This document shows, one piece after another, positions 1 through 6,192 of a stretch of DNA of 13,717 nt; position 1 is the first letter of the stretch, and each line of letters begins with the position of its first letter. Both the position numbers and the translations under genes were made by a program. The notes under the pieces were generated by a model, which saw only the letters and a list, made by a program, of their open reading frames with translations, was not told the DNA's origin and did no database searches. Source of the DNA: Propionicimonas sp. (GTDB lineage: Bacteria; Actinomycetota; Actinomycetes; Propionibacteriales; Propionibacteriaceae); NCBI GenBank assembly GCA_031119515.1, contig JAVHXR010000030.1, positions 1 through 13,717 on the forward strand, given 5' to 3'.

Positions 1-89
1 GAGCCGGAATGTCATGGTCGGCCATCGGGCTCTTCGTCGGTACCTCAGGAGAGGCAGCCCGGCAGCGCTACGGAAGCAAGGTCGCGTGA
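1..89 (+). CDS. C-terminal fragment of a small helix-turn-helix protein (5' end outside window)
   Basis: An open frame enters from the left edge (first full codon at 3) and ends with TGA at 87-89, giving about 28 visible residues. They include SWSAIGLFVGTS followed by AARQRYG. This resembles the recognition-helix end of small actinobacterial HTH proteins, which often end in a pattern like 'sWaeIGaaLGvsrqaAqqRfG'; that is a family impression, not a search. Such proteins bind DNA, but no target or partner can be named from this fragment. It lies in what I interpret as island DNA to the left of the tRNA-Pro att scar. The alternative is chance open frame at the edge, but the motif match and the clean stop argue for a real gene end. 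Confidence 0.45.
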   Translation, partial: AGMSWSAIGLFVGTSGEAARQRYGSKVA

Positions 90-313
90 CGGAGACCAAC
101 CCGAAAAGCCCTCAGGACGGGAGCGCCGTGACTGACCTGGCGCTGGTCCGTACCGGCGAGGTCCTCCTAGGCGACGACCCTGAGAATCGTGCCAACGCAA
201 TTCCTTGAGGCCGATTTGCACCGGGTGTATGGCAGATCGTCGGACAAGTCGTAACGGGCCCGGCCTCAGGGACGGCCTGCAACGAGATGCGACCTGCGGC
301 ACGGCCGCCGAAC

Positions 314-745
314 TCAGGATGCTGGGTGTGGCTCCGGCGGCGACGGGGCAAAGCCCTCGCCCGCAAGCCAAGCTCGGGCCCGCCCTCGTTGGCGGTCGTC
401 ACTGAAGCCGTACCAGCGGCCCAGGAGGTCCGGCGAGCCGGCCACGTCGTTCTTGAACCGCCGGAACGCTCCTCGACCCTGGATGACCCTCTCCAAGCGA
501 TCAGCCAGTCGAGCGTCCTTCAGGCTCCCAATGAAGAACTCCATGTCGCGGTAGCCCTGGCGAGAGCCCTCGCAGAAGACCTCCAACCAGCGGCCGTCGT
601 CATCGTCCTCCGGGTCGGCCTCTGCCACCTCCTCGACATAGTCGAGCGCAGCTTGCGGCCAGACCTCGCCGGTCTGGAGGTCAATCCGCCCTCCGCCCAT
701 CACGGGGTCGCCCTCAAGAATGCCGGCCAACTCCTCAAGATCCAC
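314..745 (-). CDS. UPF0158 family protein, function unknown
   Basis: 143 residues read from GTG at 745 to TGA at 314. UPF0158 hallmarks are visible: an N-terminal VDLEELAGILEG stretch, a short 'DLQTGEVWP' strand, an acidic run (ADPEDDDD), then YRDMEFFIGSLKD, LERVIQGRGAFRRFKNDV and LLGRWYGFSDD. The GRGAFRRFK core and the later RWY are the most diagnostic parts of the family, whose role is not established. The open frame continues upstream of the GTG as LLRALP, which also looks like family sequence, back to an in-frame TGA at about 777. No ATG, GTG or TTG lies in that extension, so the native start may be lost or non-canonical, and GTG 745 is only the first usable start. There is no clear RBS. 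It sits alone, close to the putative island end. Confidence 0.72.
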   Translation of the reverse strand: MDLEELAGILEGDPVMGGGRIDLQTGEVWPQAALDYVEEVAEADPEDDDDGRWLEVFCEGSRQGYRDMEFFIGSLKDARLADRLERVIQGRGAFRRFKNDVAGSPDLLGRWYGFSDDRQRGRARAWLAGEGFAPSPPEPHPAS

Positions 746-906
746 AGGCAGGGCGCGCAGGAGCGGCGATGGCGTTCAACCCAGCTTCGCGTGCCCTAAC
801 GTGCCCACTTCTGCCTACGCAGCCGTTCTGATGGCTTGATCGAAGTGCCTTGTCAAAGCGGCATTTGGGCTTGTCAGAGAGGCTCCAGAATTGGCCTAGG
901 TGAGAT
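746..906. other. Non-coding stretch between UPF0158 gene and tRNA-Pro scar
   Basis: No recognisable gene in either strand. It is visibly less GC-rich than the gene block to the right. On the minus strand a TTGACA hexamer (851-856) could be a -35 for the UPF0158 gene, but no good -10 follows at the expected spacing. The 5' part of a tRNA (acceptor, D and anticodon arms) is not present, which is why the tRNA-like sequence that follows is read as a fragment. Confidence 0.5.
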
Positions 907-930
907 GTTCAAATCCTGTCACCCCGACCA
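907..930 (+). mobile_element. tRNA-Pro 3'-end fragment, probable att site of an integrated element
   Basis: These 24 bases match the 3' end of a bacterial tRNA-Pro: G-TTCAAAT T-loop (907-914), the 3' T-stem strand CCTGT, the acceptor strand CACCCCG, discriminator A and CCA (928-930). The expected 5' T-stem (ACAGG-like) is absent: the bases before the loop (AGAT) cannot pair, and there is no D or anticodon arm upstream. Tyrosine integrases commonly recombine at exactly such tRNA 3' ends, duplicating the T-loop-to-CCA core. Because the tRNA body is missing on the left, the left side should be the inserted element and the right side the original downstream chromosome. No integrase is seen in the window; it may lie at the other end. 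Confidence 0.75.
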
Positions 931-943
931 GCGGGAAGCCGCT
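930..943 (+). terminator. Small hairpin just after the tRNA 3' end
   Basis: AGCGG (930-934), loop GAAG, CCGCT (939-943) form a perfect 5-bp stem directly after the tRNA CCA. No T-run follows. It could be the original terminator or processing hairpin downstream of the intact tRNA-Pro, left behind on the chromosomal side of the att scar. It is short enough to be chance. Confidence 0.3.
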
Positions 944-1433
944 CTGACTAGGGTCTAGGACCTTGGCGGGGCGGCCTTCCTCGCACCGTCAAGCCGTGCC
1001 ATCGAGAGCGCGGGTCAGCCCACTCCAGCCTGCGCAGACGTTGGCGCAGCCTGTCGAACCTCCCTCAAGCACGGTCGCTGTGGAGCGTCCGCGAGCACGA
1101 GCGCGTCCCGACGGTCGCGTCCAGCGCGCCTGCCCATCATCCAATGGTGTTACGGCCTGCAGTACAGGCGTGAGCCGGTGATCGACGCGATCCACCTCTT
1201 CGTCGCGACACAGGCTGCACGAGGCTGGGTCGAGGCGCCGGGGGGCTGGATCGGGGAGTTGCCGGCGGCGTGGGTTCTCCTGCGAACCGCGACGGGGGAC
1301 CCTCTGCTGGCGGGCTCGCACGTCACACCGCAGGAGGCGCTCCCTGGTCGCCTCGGCGTGGCGGTCAAGCGCTCGGCGACCTCGCGGTCCCGTCCCGCAG
1401 CCACTCGCCTGCGGACCTGTCAGTACCAGGCGC
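944..1433. other. About 490 bases with no recognisable gene
   Basis: Long open frames cross this stretch on both strands, as expected at this GC content, but none has a recognisable motif, a convincing RBS or the codon pattern of the neighbouring genes. No transposase or integrase remnant could be identified by eye. It lies on the chromosomal side of the proposed att scar and upstream of the beta-lactamase-like gene, so it may hold decayed sequence. Confidence 0.4.
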
Positions 1434-1445
1434 CAGAATCGACGG
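1434..1445 (+). promoter_or_regulatory. Possible leaderless-type -10 for the serine hydrolase
   Basis: CAGAAT at 1434-1439 matches four of six -10 consensus positions and ends 6 bases before the ATG at 1446. Transcription would therefore start at or next to the A of the ATG. No Shine-Dalgarno sequence is seen and no good -35 is visible 17 bases upstream, so this is weak evidence. Confidence 0.35.
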
Positions 1446-2483
1446 ATGACCCTCGCACCCGACCTCGCCAGCCTCACCACCGACCCCGCCACCCCGGCCA
1501 TCAGCATCGCCGTCATCGAGGACGGACGGGTGGCCCGGGCCGAGGCTGCCGGCGTCGTCACGGCGGGCTCGGCCGAACCGATCGACGACCGGACGCTCTT
1601 CCACGCCTGCTCCATGACCAAGCTGGTGACCGCCGTCGCGGTGCTGCGGCTCGTCGAGCGGGGCGACCTCGACCTCGACGCCGATCTGGACGGCCTGACC
1701 CCCGGCTGGCGGCTGCCGAGACTGGACGGGACCAGGACCCGGGCGGTCACCGTCCGGGACCTGCTGAGCCACCAGGCCGGGATCGACGACGCCGCGGGCT
1801 CGTTCGAGCCGCTCGCCCCCGGCGAGGCGGTGCCCGCCGTGATCGACCTGCTGCGCGGCACCACGTCGTCCCACGCCGGCCCGGTGCGGGCGATCCGGCC
1901 GCCGGGCATCGAGTTCTCCTACTCCGACGCCGGCTACGCGGTGGTCGAGCACGTCGTCGAGGTCGTCACCGGCAAGCCCTTCCCGGTCGTGCTGTCCGAC
2001 CTCGTGTTCGGGCCGCTCGGGCTCACGACCGCCGTCCTGCGCCAGGACGGGGCGACCGTCGCACCGGCCGCGACCGGCCACCACACCTCCGGCGTCCCGG
2101 TCGACGGAGGGTGGAGCCGCTACCCCGGCCTTGCAGGGTCGGGCCTGTGGTGCACCCCGACCGACTTCGCGGTCGTGCTGTGCGACCTGCTCGCCTCGTG
2201 GGACGGAGCGGGCGTCCTGCTCTCACCCGGCACCGCCGCCGAGTTGATGCGTCCCAGCGCCGCCGAGCCGGCCGCCGGGCTCGGGGTGTTCCTCCCCGAC
2301 CGGGGCGAACCCCGCGTCTACACGCAGGGCTGGGGAGTGGGCTTCCAGTGCGCCGCACAGGTGCATCCGCGCGGCGGCAACGGCATCGTCGTGATGACCA
2401 ACCGCGACCCGGGCGTGCCGCAGTCGGAATCGGTCGTCGGAGAGTTGCTGCGCGCCTCCCGACCGCAGGCAGGGGTGCGGTGA
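1446..2483 (+). CDS. Serine beta-lactamase-like hydrolase (class C / esterase / DD-peptidase fold)
   Basis: 345 residues. The penicillin-binding-type active site is visible: SMTK at residues 56-59 (SxxK, nucleophile Ser56, general base Lys59) in the context FHACSMTKLVTAVAVL; the LLSHQAG motif at 106-112, typical of the 'beta-lactamase' Pfam family; and YSD at 159-161 in place of Y-x-N. The C-terminal third has the usual GWGVGFQ and GNGIVVMTNRDPG strands. There is no signal peptide, so it is probably cytoplasmic, which argues for an esterase or peptidase role rather than antibiotic defence. The substrate cannot be told. The ATG at 1446 is the first good start and gives a complete N-terminus. 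The ABC-F gene starts 32 bases after the stop and appears to have its own promoter. Confidence 0.85.
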   Translation: MTLAPDLASLTTDPATPAISIAVIEDGRVARAEAAGVVTAGSAEPIDDRTLFHACSMTKLVTAVAVLRLVERGDLDLDADLDGLTPGWRLPRLDGTRTRAVTVRDLLSHQAGIDDAAGSFEPLAPGEAVPAVIDLLRGTTSSHAGPVRAIRPPGIEFSYSDAGYAVVEHVVEVVTGKPFPVVLSDLVFGPLGLTTAVLRQDGATVAPAATGHHTSGVPVDGGWSRYPGLAGSGLWCTPTDFAVVLCDLLASWDGAGVLLSPGTAAELMRPSAAEPAAGLGVFLPDRGEPRVYTQGWGVGFQCAAQVHPRGGNGIVVMTNRDPGVPQSESVVGELLRASRPQAGVR

Positions 2484-2503
2484 TTCCGGCCCTCCCCGAC
2501 CGG

Positions 2504-2509
2504 TAGCGT
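2504..2509 (+). promoter_or_regulatory. -10 hexamer of a leaderless promoter for the ABC-F gene
   Basis: TAGCGT at 2504-2509 fits the actinobacterial TAnnnT -10. It ends 6 bases before the GTG at 2516, so the predicted transcript begins at or within a base of the start codon. No Shine-Dalgarno sequence precedes the GTG. This supports GTG 2516 as the true start, and independent transcription of the ABC-F gene although the upstream gene ends only 32 bases away. Confidence 0.5.
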
Positions 2510-2515
2510 GGCCGT

Positions 2516-4267
2516 GTGGGTCACGTCGACGTCGCTGGAGTCCGGTTCGAGTTGCCGGACGGACGGGTGCTGCTCGACGACGTCTCGTTCCGGGTCGGGG
2601 ACGGCGCCAAGGTCGCCCTGGTGGGCGCCAATGGCGCCGGCAAGACCACCCTGCTGCGCCTGATCACCGGCGACCTCGCCCCGCACGCGGGCGTCGTGAC
2701 CCGCTCGGGCGGGCTCGGCGTGATGCGGCAGTTCGTCGGCCACGGCGTCGCCGATCCGACCGGAGAGCTGGACGACCCGACCGTCGCCGACCTGCTGCTG
2801 TCGGTCGCGCCGCCCAGGGTCCGCGCCGCCGCGACGGCGGTGGACGCCTGCGAGCGGGTGCTGATGGACAGCGACGAGCTCGACGCCCAGCTGGCCTACG
2901 CCGAAGCCCTCGCCGAGTACGGCGACGCGGGCGGCTACGACATCGAGGTGGTGTGGGACGTCTGCACCACCGCGGCCCTCGGGGTGGAGTACGCCCGCGC
3001 GAGGTACCGCTCGCTGCGCACGCTCTCCGGCGGCGAGCAGAAGCGGCTCGTGCTGGAGTACCTGCTGCGCGGGGCCGACGAGGTGCTGCTACTCGACGAG
3101 CCCGACAACTACCTCGACGTGCCTGGCAAGCTCTGGCTCGAGGAGCGGATCCGGGAGTCCCCCAAGACCGTGATGTTCATCTCCCACGACCGCGAACTGC
3201 TCGCCAACACCGCGACCCGAGTGGTGACCGTCGAACTCGGCGCGGCCGGCAACCGGGTCTGGACCCACCCCGGCGGCTTCGCCACCTACCACGACGCCCG
3301 CCGCGACCGGTTCGAGCGGTTCGACGAGCTGCGCCGCCGCTGGGACGAGGAGCACGCCAAGCTGAGGACGCTCGTCCAGACGCTGAAGCAGAAGGCGACC
3401 TACAACGACGGCATGGCGAGCCGCTACCAGGCCGCACAGACCCGGCTGCGACGATTCGAGGACGCCGGGCCGCCGGTCGAACAGCCCAGGGAGCAGAAGC
3501 TGAGGATCCGGCTGTCCGGGGGACGGACGGGCAAGCGCGCCCTCGTCTGCGAGCGGCTCGAACTTCGGCTCCCGCCCGCCCGCGACGCCGGGTCGCTTGA
3601 GCTCATGAAGCCGTTCGACCTCGAGGTCTGGTACGGCGAGCGGGTGGCCGTGCTGGGCTCGAACGGCTCCGGCAAGTCGCACTTCCTGCGGCTGCTCGCC
3701 CGGGGCGGGTCGCTGCCCGACCTCGAGCACGAGCCGGTCGGTGGCCTGGAGGCCGTCCAGCCGGTGGAGCACACCGGACGGGCACGGCTCGGCGCCCGCG
3801 TCCGTCCTGGCTGGTTCGTGCAGACCCACGAGCACCCCGAGCTGGTCGGACGCACCCTGCTCGACATCCTGCACCGCGGCGACCTCACCCCGGACGGGCG
3901 CGGCCGGGCCGGCCTGGGACGCGAACCGGCCGCCCGCGCGCTGGACCGCTACGAACTCGCTGGGGCGGCCGAGCAGGCGTTCGAGTCGCTCTCCGGCGGC
4001 CAGCAGGCGCGCTTCCAGATCCTGCTGCTCGAACTCTCCGGGGCCACCCTGCTACTGCTCGACGAACCCACCGACAACCTCGACGTCGAGTCGGCCGAAG
4101 CCCTCGAGGAGGGGCTGGCGGGATTCGAGGGCACGGTCCTGGCGGTGACCCACGACCGCTGGTTCGCCCGCGGTTTCGACCGCTTCCTGGTCTTCGGCAG
4201 CGACGGCACCGTCTACGAGTCGGATCGCCCGGTCTGGGACGAGGCCCGCGTCCAGCGCGCCCGGTAG
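2516..4267 (+). CDS. ABC-F family ATPase (ribosome-associated type)
   Basis: 583 residues with two ABC ATPase domains and no membrane segments, the ABC-F layout. Domain 1 has Walker A GANGAGKT (37-44), signature LSGGEQKR (170-177), Walker B LLLDEPDNYLD (191-201) and switch His224. A charged, helical linker with R/K-rich QTLKQKATYNDGMASRYQ follows. Domain 2 has Walker A GSNGSGKS (381-388), signature LSGGQQAR (492-499), Walker B with Asp516/Glu517 in DEPTDNLD, and switch His546. ABC-F proteins bind the ribosomal E site and act on stalled or drug-bound ribosomes. Whether this one is a housekeeping factor or gives antibiotic protection cannot be told from sequence. Both sites look catalytically complete. 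The GTG start fits the -10 hexamer at 2504-2509. Confidence 0.9.
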   Translation: MGHVDVAGVRFELPDGRVLLDDVSFRVGDGAKVALVGANGAGKTTLLRLITGDLAPHAGVVTRSGGLGVMRQFVGHGVADPTGELDDPTVADLLLSVAPPRVRAAATAVDACERVLMDSDELDAQLAYAEALAEYGDAGGYDIEVVWDVCTTAALGVEYARARYRSLRTLSGGEQKRLVLEYLLRGADEVLLLDEPDNYLDVPGKLWLEERIRESPKTVMFISHDRELLANTATRVVTVELGAAGNRVWTHPGGFATYHDARRDRFERFDELRRRWDEEHAKLRTLVQTLKQKATYNDGMASRYQAAQTRLRRFEDAGPPVEQPREQKLRIRLSGGRTGKRALVCERLELRLPPARDAGSLELMKPFDLEVWYGERVAVLGSNGSGKSHFLRLLARGGSLPDLEHEPVGGLEAVQPVEHTGRARLGARVRPGWFVQTHEHPELVGRTLLDILHRGDLTPDGRGRAGLGREPAARALDRYELAGAAEQAFESLSGGQQARFQILLLELSGATLLLLDEPTDNLDVESAEALEEGLAGFEGTVLAVTHDRWFARGFDRFLVFGSDGTVYESDRPVWDEARVQRAR

Positions 4268-4281
4268 TTCCGCCCGCACCC

Positions 4282-4311
4282 TTGACGCGGCGGCGCACGC
4301 CGCCGCACAGT
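4282..4311 (+). promoter_or_regulatory. Probable sigma70-type promoter of the GH6 cellulase gene
   Basis: TTGACG (4282-4287) is a good -35. CACAGT (4306-4311), 18 bases downstream, is a moderate -10, giving a start near 4318 and an untranslated leader of about 90 bases. The palindromic operator at 4327-4344 would then sit just after the transcription start, a typical place for repression. An alternative -10 is TAGACA (4314-4319), with poorer -35 spacing. Confidence 0.4.
4287..4306 (+). terminator. Perfect 9-bp GC hairpin after the ABC-F gene, inside the cellulase promoter spacer
   Basis: GCGGCGGCG (4287-4295), spacer CA, CGCCGCCGC (4298-4306) form a perfect inverted repeat 19 bases after the ABC-F stop. 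No T-run follows, so as a terminator it would be of the strong-stem, U-less type seen in GC-rich genomes. It also fills the space between the proposed -35 and -10, so it could alternatively be a protein-binding palindrome. Confidence 0.4.
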
Positions 4312-4326
4312 GGTAGACAGTTCCGT

Positions 4327-4344
4327 GATGAGAGCGCTCTCATC
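4327..4344 (+). promoter_or_regulatory. CebR/CelR-like LacI-family operator
   Basis: GATGAGAGCGCTCTCATC is a perfect 18-bp palindrome. Its core TGAGAGCGCTCTCA differs at only two symmetric positions from TGGGAGCGCTCCCA, the site bound by CelR (Thermobifida) and CebR (Streptomyces), LacI-family repressors released by cellobiose. It lies 66 bases before the cellulase ATG, just downstream of the proposed promoter. Induction of the cellulase by cello-oligosaccharides is therefore likely. No regulator gene is in the window. Confidence 0.75.
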
Positions 4345-4410
4345 GTGGCCCGGTCCCCCACCGGACGCTCCACCACCCCTGGTTCAATGACGATCGCAAG
4401 GAGCACCCAG

Positions 4411-5976
4411 ATGCCGGTCCCCCGTCCGTCCAGGCGAACCCTGGCCGTCCTCGCCGCCGCCGCCTTCGCCGCGGCTAGCCTGATCCCCGTGAGCACAGCC
4501 CACGCCAGCACCGGCGGACTCGCCGGCTCCGACCTCTTCCTCAACCCCTACAGCACGACCCTCGAGGCCGCCCGGTCACTGAAGGGCCAGGCCCGCGCCG
4601 ACGCCCAACTGCTCGGCAGCATCCCGTCCGCCGACTGGATCACCCGCGGCACCCCGGCCGAGGCCAAGGCCGCCGTCGGCGAGATCGTCGGCGCCGCAGC
4701 AGCCCTCCGCAGGATGCCCGTCCTGGTCGCGTACAACGTCCCGTTCCGCGACTGCGCCCAGTACTCCGCCGGCGGCGCCACCAGCACCGCCGAGTACAAG
4801 GCCTGGATAGACGGCGTCGCCGCCGGGATCGGCAAGCGCGCCGCGACCGTCATCCTCGAACCGGACGGACTCGGCATCATCCCGCACTACACCACGATCA
4901 ACGGCGACACCGAGTGGTGCCAGCCGGCCGAGGCCGACCCGGCGACGGCCGCCTCCGAGCGGTTCGCGCAACTCAACTACGCCGTCGACACCCTGAAGGC
5001 ACTGCCGGCAACCTCGGTGTACCTCGACGGCACCCACAGCGGCTGGCTCGGCGTGGGCGACATGAGCGACCGGCTGATCAAGGCCGGCGTCGAACGCGCC
5101 GACGGGTTCTTCCTCAACGCGTCGAACTACGTCCAGACCGAGCGGCTCGCCAAGTACGGCAGCTGGATCAGCCAGTGCATCCACCTGTCGCAGAACTCGT
5201 GGTGGGAGCCGGCCTGGTGCGCCAGCCAGTACTACCCTGCCGACCCCAACGACTTCTCGACCTGGGGTTTGTCCGACGCCGCCTACGACAAGGCGTACGC
5301 CGACACCGGCCTGACCCGCGACCCGTCCGCGATGGCACACTTCGTGATCGACACCAGCCGCAACGGCCAGGGCCCGTGGGCCGGTCCGTCCGCCCCCTAC
5401 CCGGGTGCCCCTGCCGGCGCCGACCCCGAGACGTGGTGCAATCCGCCCGACCGCGGGGTCGGGCAGCGTCCGTCCACCACGACCGGCGACCCGCTGCTCG
5501 ACGCCTACCTGTGGATCAAGGTCCCGGGGGAGTCGGACGGCAAGTGCTACCGCGGCACCGGTGGTCCGCTCGACCCTGAGCGCGGCATCGAGGATCCCGC
5601 CGCCGGCCAGTGGTTCCCCGAGCAGGCCCGGGAGCTGATCGCATACGCCAACCCGACCCTCTCGGCCCTCACCTGCCAGGTGAAGGTCACCAGTCGCAGG
5701 ATCGGCAAGGGCTTCGCGGCCACCGTCGTCCTCGCCAACAACGGCACCACCACGCTCAAGCCGTGGAAGCTGTCGTGGTACTTCGACGGCAAGCAGAAGG
5801 TGAAGGCGGTGATCGGCGGCTCCTTCGTCCAGAAGGGGACGGCGGTGACCGTGACGGCCAGGCGGCACACGGCGCTCAAGCCCGGGAAGAAGGCGGCGTT
5901 CGTCGTCACCGGCACGGGTTCGGCCACCGAGCCGTGGATCTTCTGGCTGAACGGGAGTGCCTGCACGACGCGCTGA
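4411..5976 (+). CDS. Secreted GH6 cellulase (endoglucanase/cellobiohydrolase) with degenerate CBM2-like domain
   Basis: 521 residues from ATG 4411, chosen because AAGGAG lies 7 bases before it and because the N-terminus is then a clean signal peptide: RPSRR, a hydrophobic core of Ala/Leu/Val, and cleavage after AHA at about residue 32. In-frame starts further upstream (ATG 4387, GTG 4282) lack an RBS. The GH6 domain spans about 37-415: YNVPFRDCAQYSAGG (Asp114 motif), VILEPDGLG (catalytic acid Asp152), WCNPPDRGVG and WIKVPGESDG (Asp376). It hydrolyses beta-1,4-glucan with inversion, outside the cell. A domain of about 100 residues follows directly, bounded by Cys422 and Cys518 as in CBM2, with no Pro/Thr linker. 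Its three usual cellulose-stacking Trp positions are Ile431, Ile468 and His486, and it is Lys/Arg-rich. The CebR-like operator upstream suggests cellobiose control. Confidence 0.92.
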   Translation: MPVPRPSRRTLAVLAAAAFAAASLIPVSTAHASTGGLAGSDLFLNPYSTTLEAARSLKGQARADAQLLGSIPSADWITRGTPAEAKAAVGEIVGAAAALRRMPVLVAYNVPFRDCAQYSAGGATSTAEYKAWIDGVAAGIGKRAATVILEPDGLGIIPHYTTINGDTEWCQPAEADPATAASERFAQLNYAVDTLKALPATSVYLDGTHSGWLGVGDMSDRLIKAGVERADGFFLNASNYVQTERLAKYGSWISQCIHLSQNSWWEPAWCASQYYPADPNDFSTWGLSDAAYDKAYADTGLTRDPSAMAHFVIDTSRNGQGPWAGPSAPYPGAPAGADPETWCNPPDRGVGQRPSTTTGDPLLDAYLWIKVPGESDGKCYRGTGGPLDPERGIEDPAAGQWFPEQARELIAYANPTLSALTCQVKVTSRRIGKGFAATVVLANNGTTTLKPWKLSWYFDGKQKVKAVIGGSFVQKGTAVTVTARRHTALKPGKKAAFVVTGTGSATEPWIFWLNGSACTTR

Positions 5977-5995
5977 GCCGGCAGGCTGCCGACGG
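5977..5995 (+). terminator. Weak hairpin directly after the cellulase stop
   Basis: CGGC (5979-5982), loop AGGCT, GCCG (5988-5991) lie 2 bases after the stop codon. The stem is short and no T-run follows. It is listed only because it is the sole terminator-like structure before the repeat cluster; the repeat cluster itself may do the work. Confidence 0.2.
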
Positions 5996-6019
5996 ATCAT
6001 CGACGACGGCTCCGCGTCC

Positions 6020-6155
6020 TGGTTTGCGGACCGTCCCCGGTGAACCGGTTTGGGGACGGTTCCAGTGAACCGGTTTCGGAACCGTCCCCAGTGAACCGGT
6101 CCGGGGACGGTTCCAGTGAACCAGTTTGGGAACCGTCCCCGTGAAGCGGGCGGGC
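6020..6155. repeat. Cluster of 25-26 bp repeats with alternating inverted cores (REP/BIME-like)
   Basis: Four full units lie head to tail at 6040-6064, 6065-6090, 6091-6115 and 6116-6140, with partial units at each end (about 6020-6039 and 6141-6155). Each unit begins GTGAACCGGTTT (variants GTGAACCGGTCC, GTGAACCAGTTT). Then a core alternates in orientation: GGGGACGGTTCC in units 1 and 3, GGAACCGTCCCC in units 2 and 4. Neighbouring cores can therefore pair into hairpins. This resembles repetitive extragenic palindromic elements and their paired mosaics. It lies between the cellulase and ligase genes, ending 38 bases before the ligase ATG. Confidence 0.85.
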
Positions 6156-6192
6156 ACTTTCGGATGTCGGTGGCAGCCGCTAGGAAGGAGCC

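Noticed and set aside
14..208. Plus-strand ORF of 64 codons, and its 26-codon tail from GTG 128
   Set aside because: The HTH reading frame (3-89) runs through the same DNA with a recognisable motif. The rest has no RBS and no family resemblance.
746..930. Complete tRNA-Pro gene
   Set aside because: No 5' acceptor strand (CGGGGTG), D arm or anticodon arm precedes the T-loop, and the T-stem cannot form.
989..1909. Long minus-strand ORF running through the beta-lactamase-like gene
   Set aside because: It is antisense to a gene with an intact active site, its composition is that of a GC-rich shadow, and no motif is visible even in the part outside the gene.
4282..4410. Cellulase start at GTG 4282 or ATG 4387
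   Set aside because: The 4282 start would place the promoter and operator inside the gene and put 43 residues before the signal peptide. Only ATG 4411 has an RBS.
6020..6155. CRISPR array
   Set aside because: The units abut with no unique spacers and their cores alternate in orientation. No cas genes are present.
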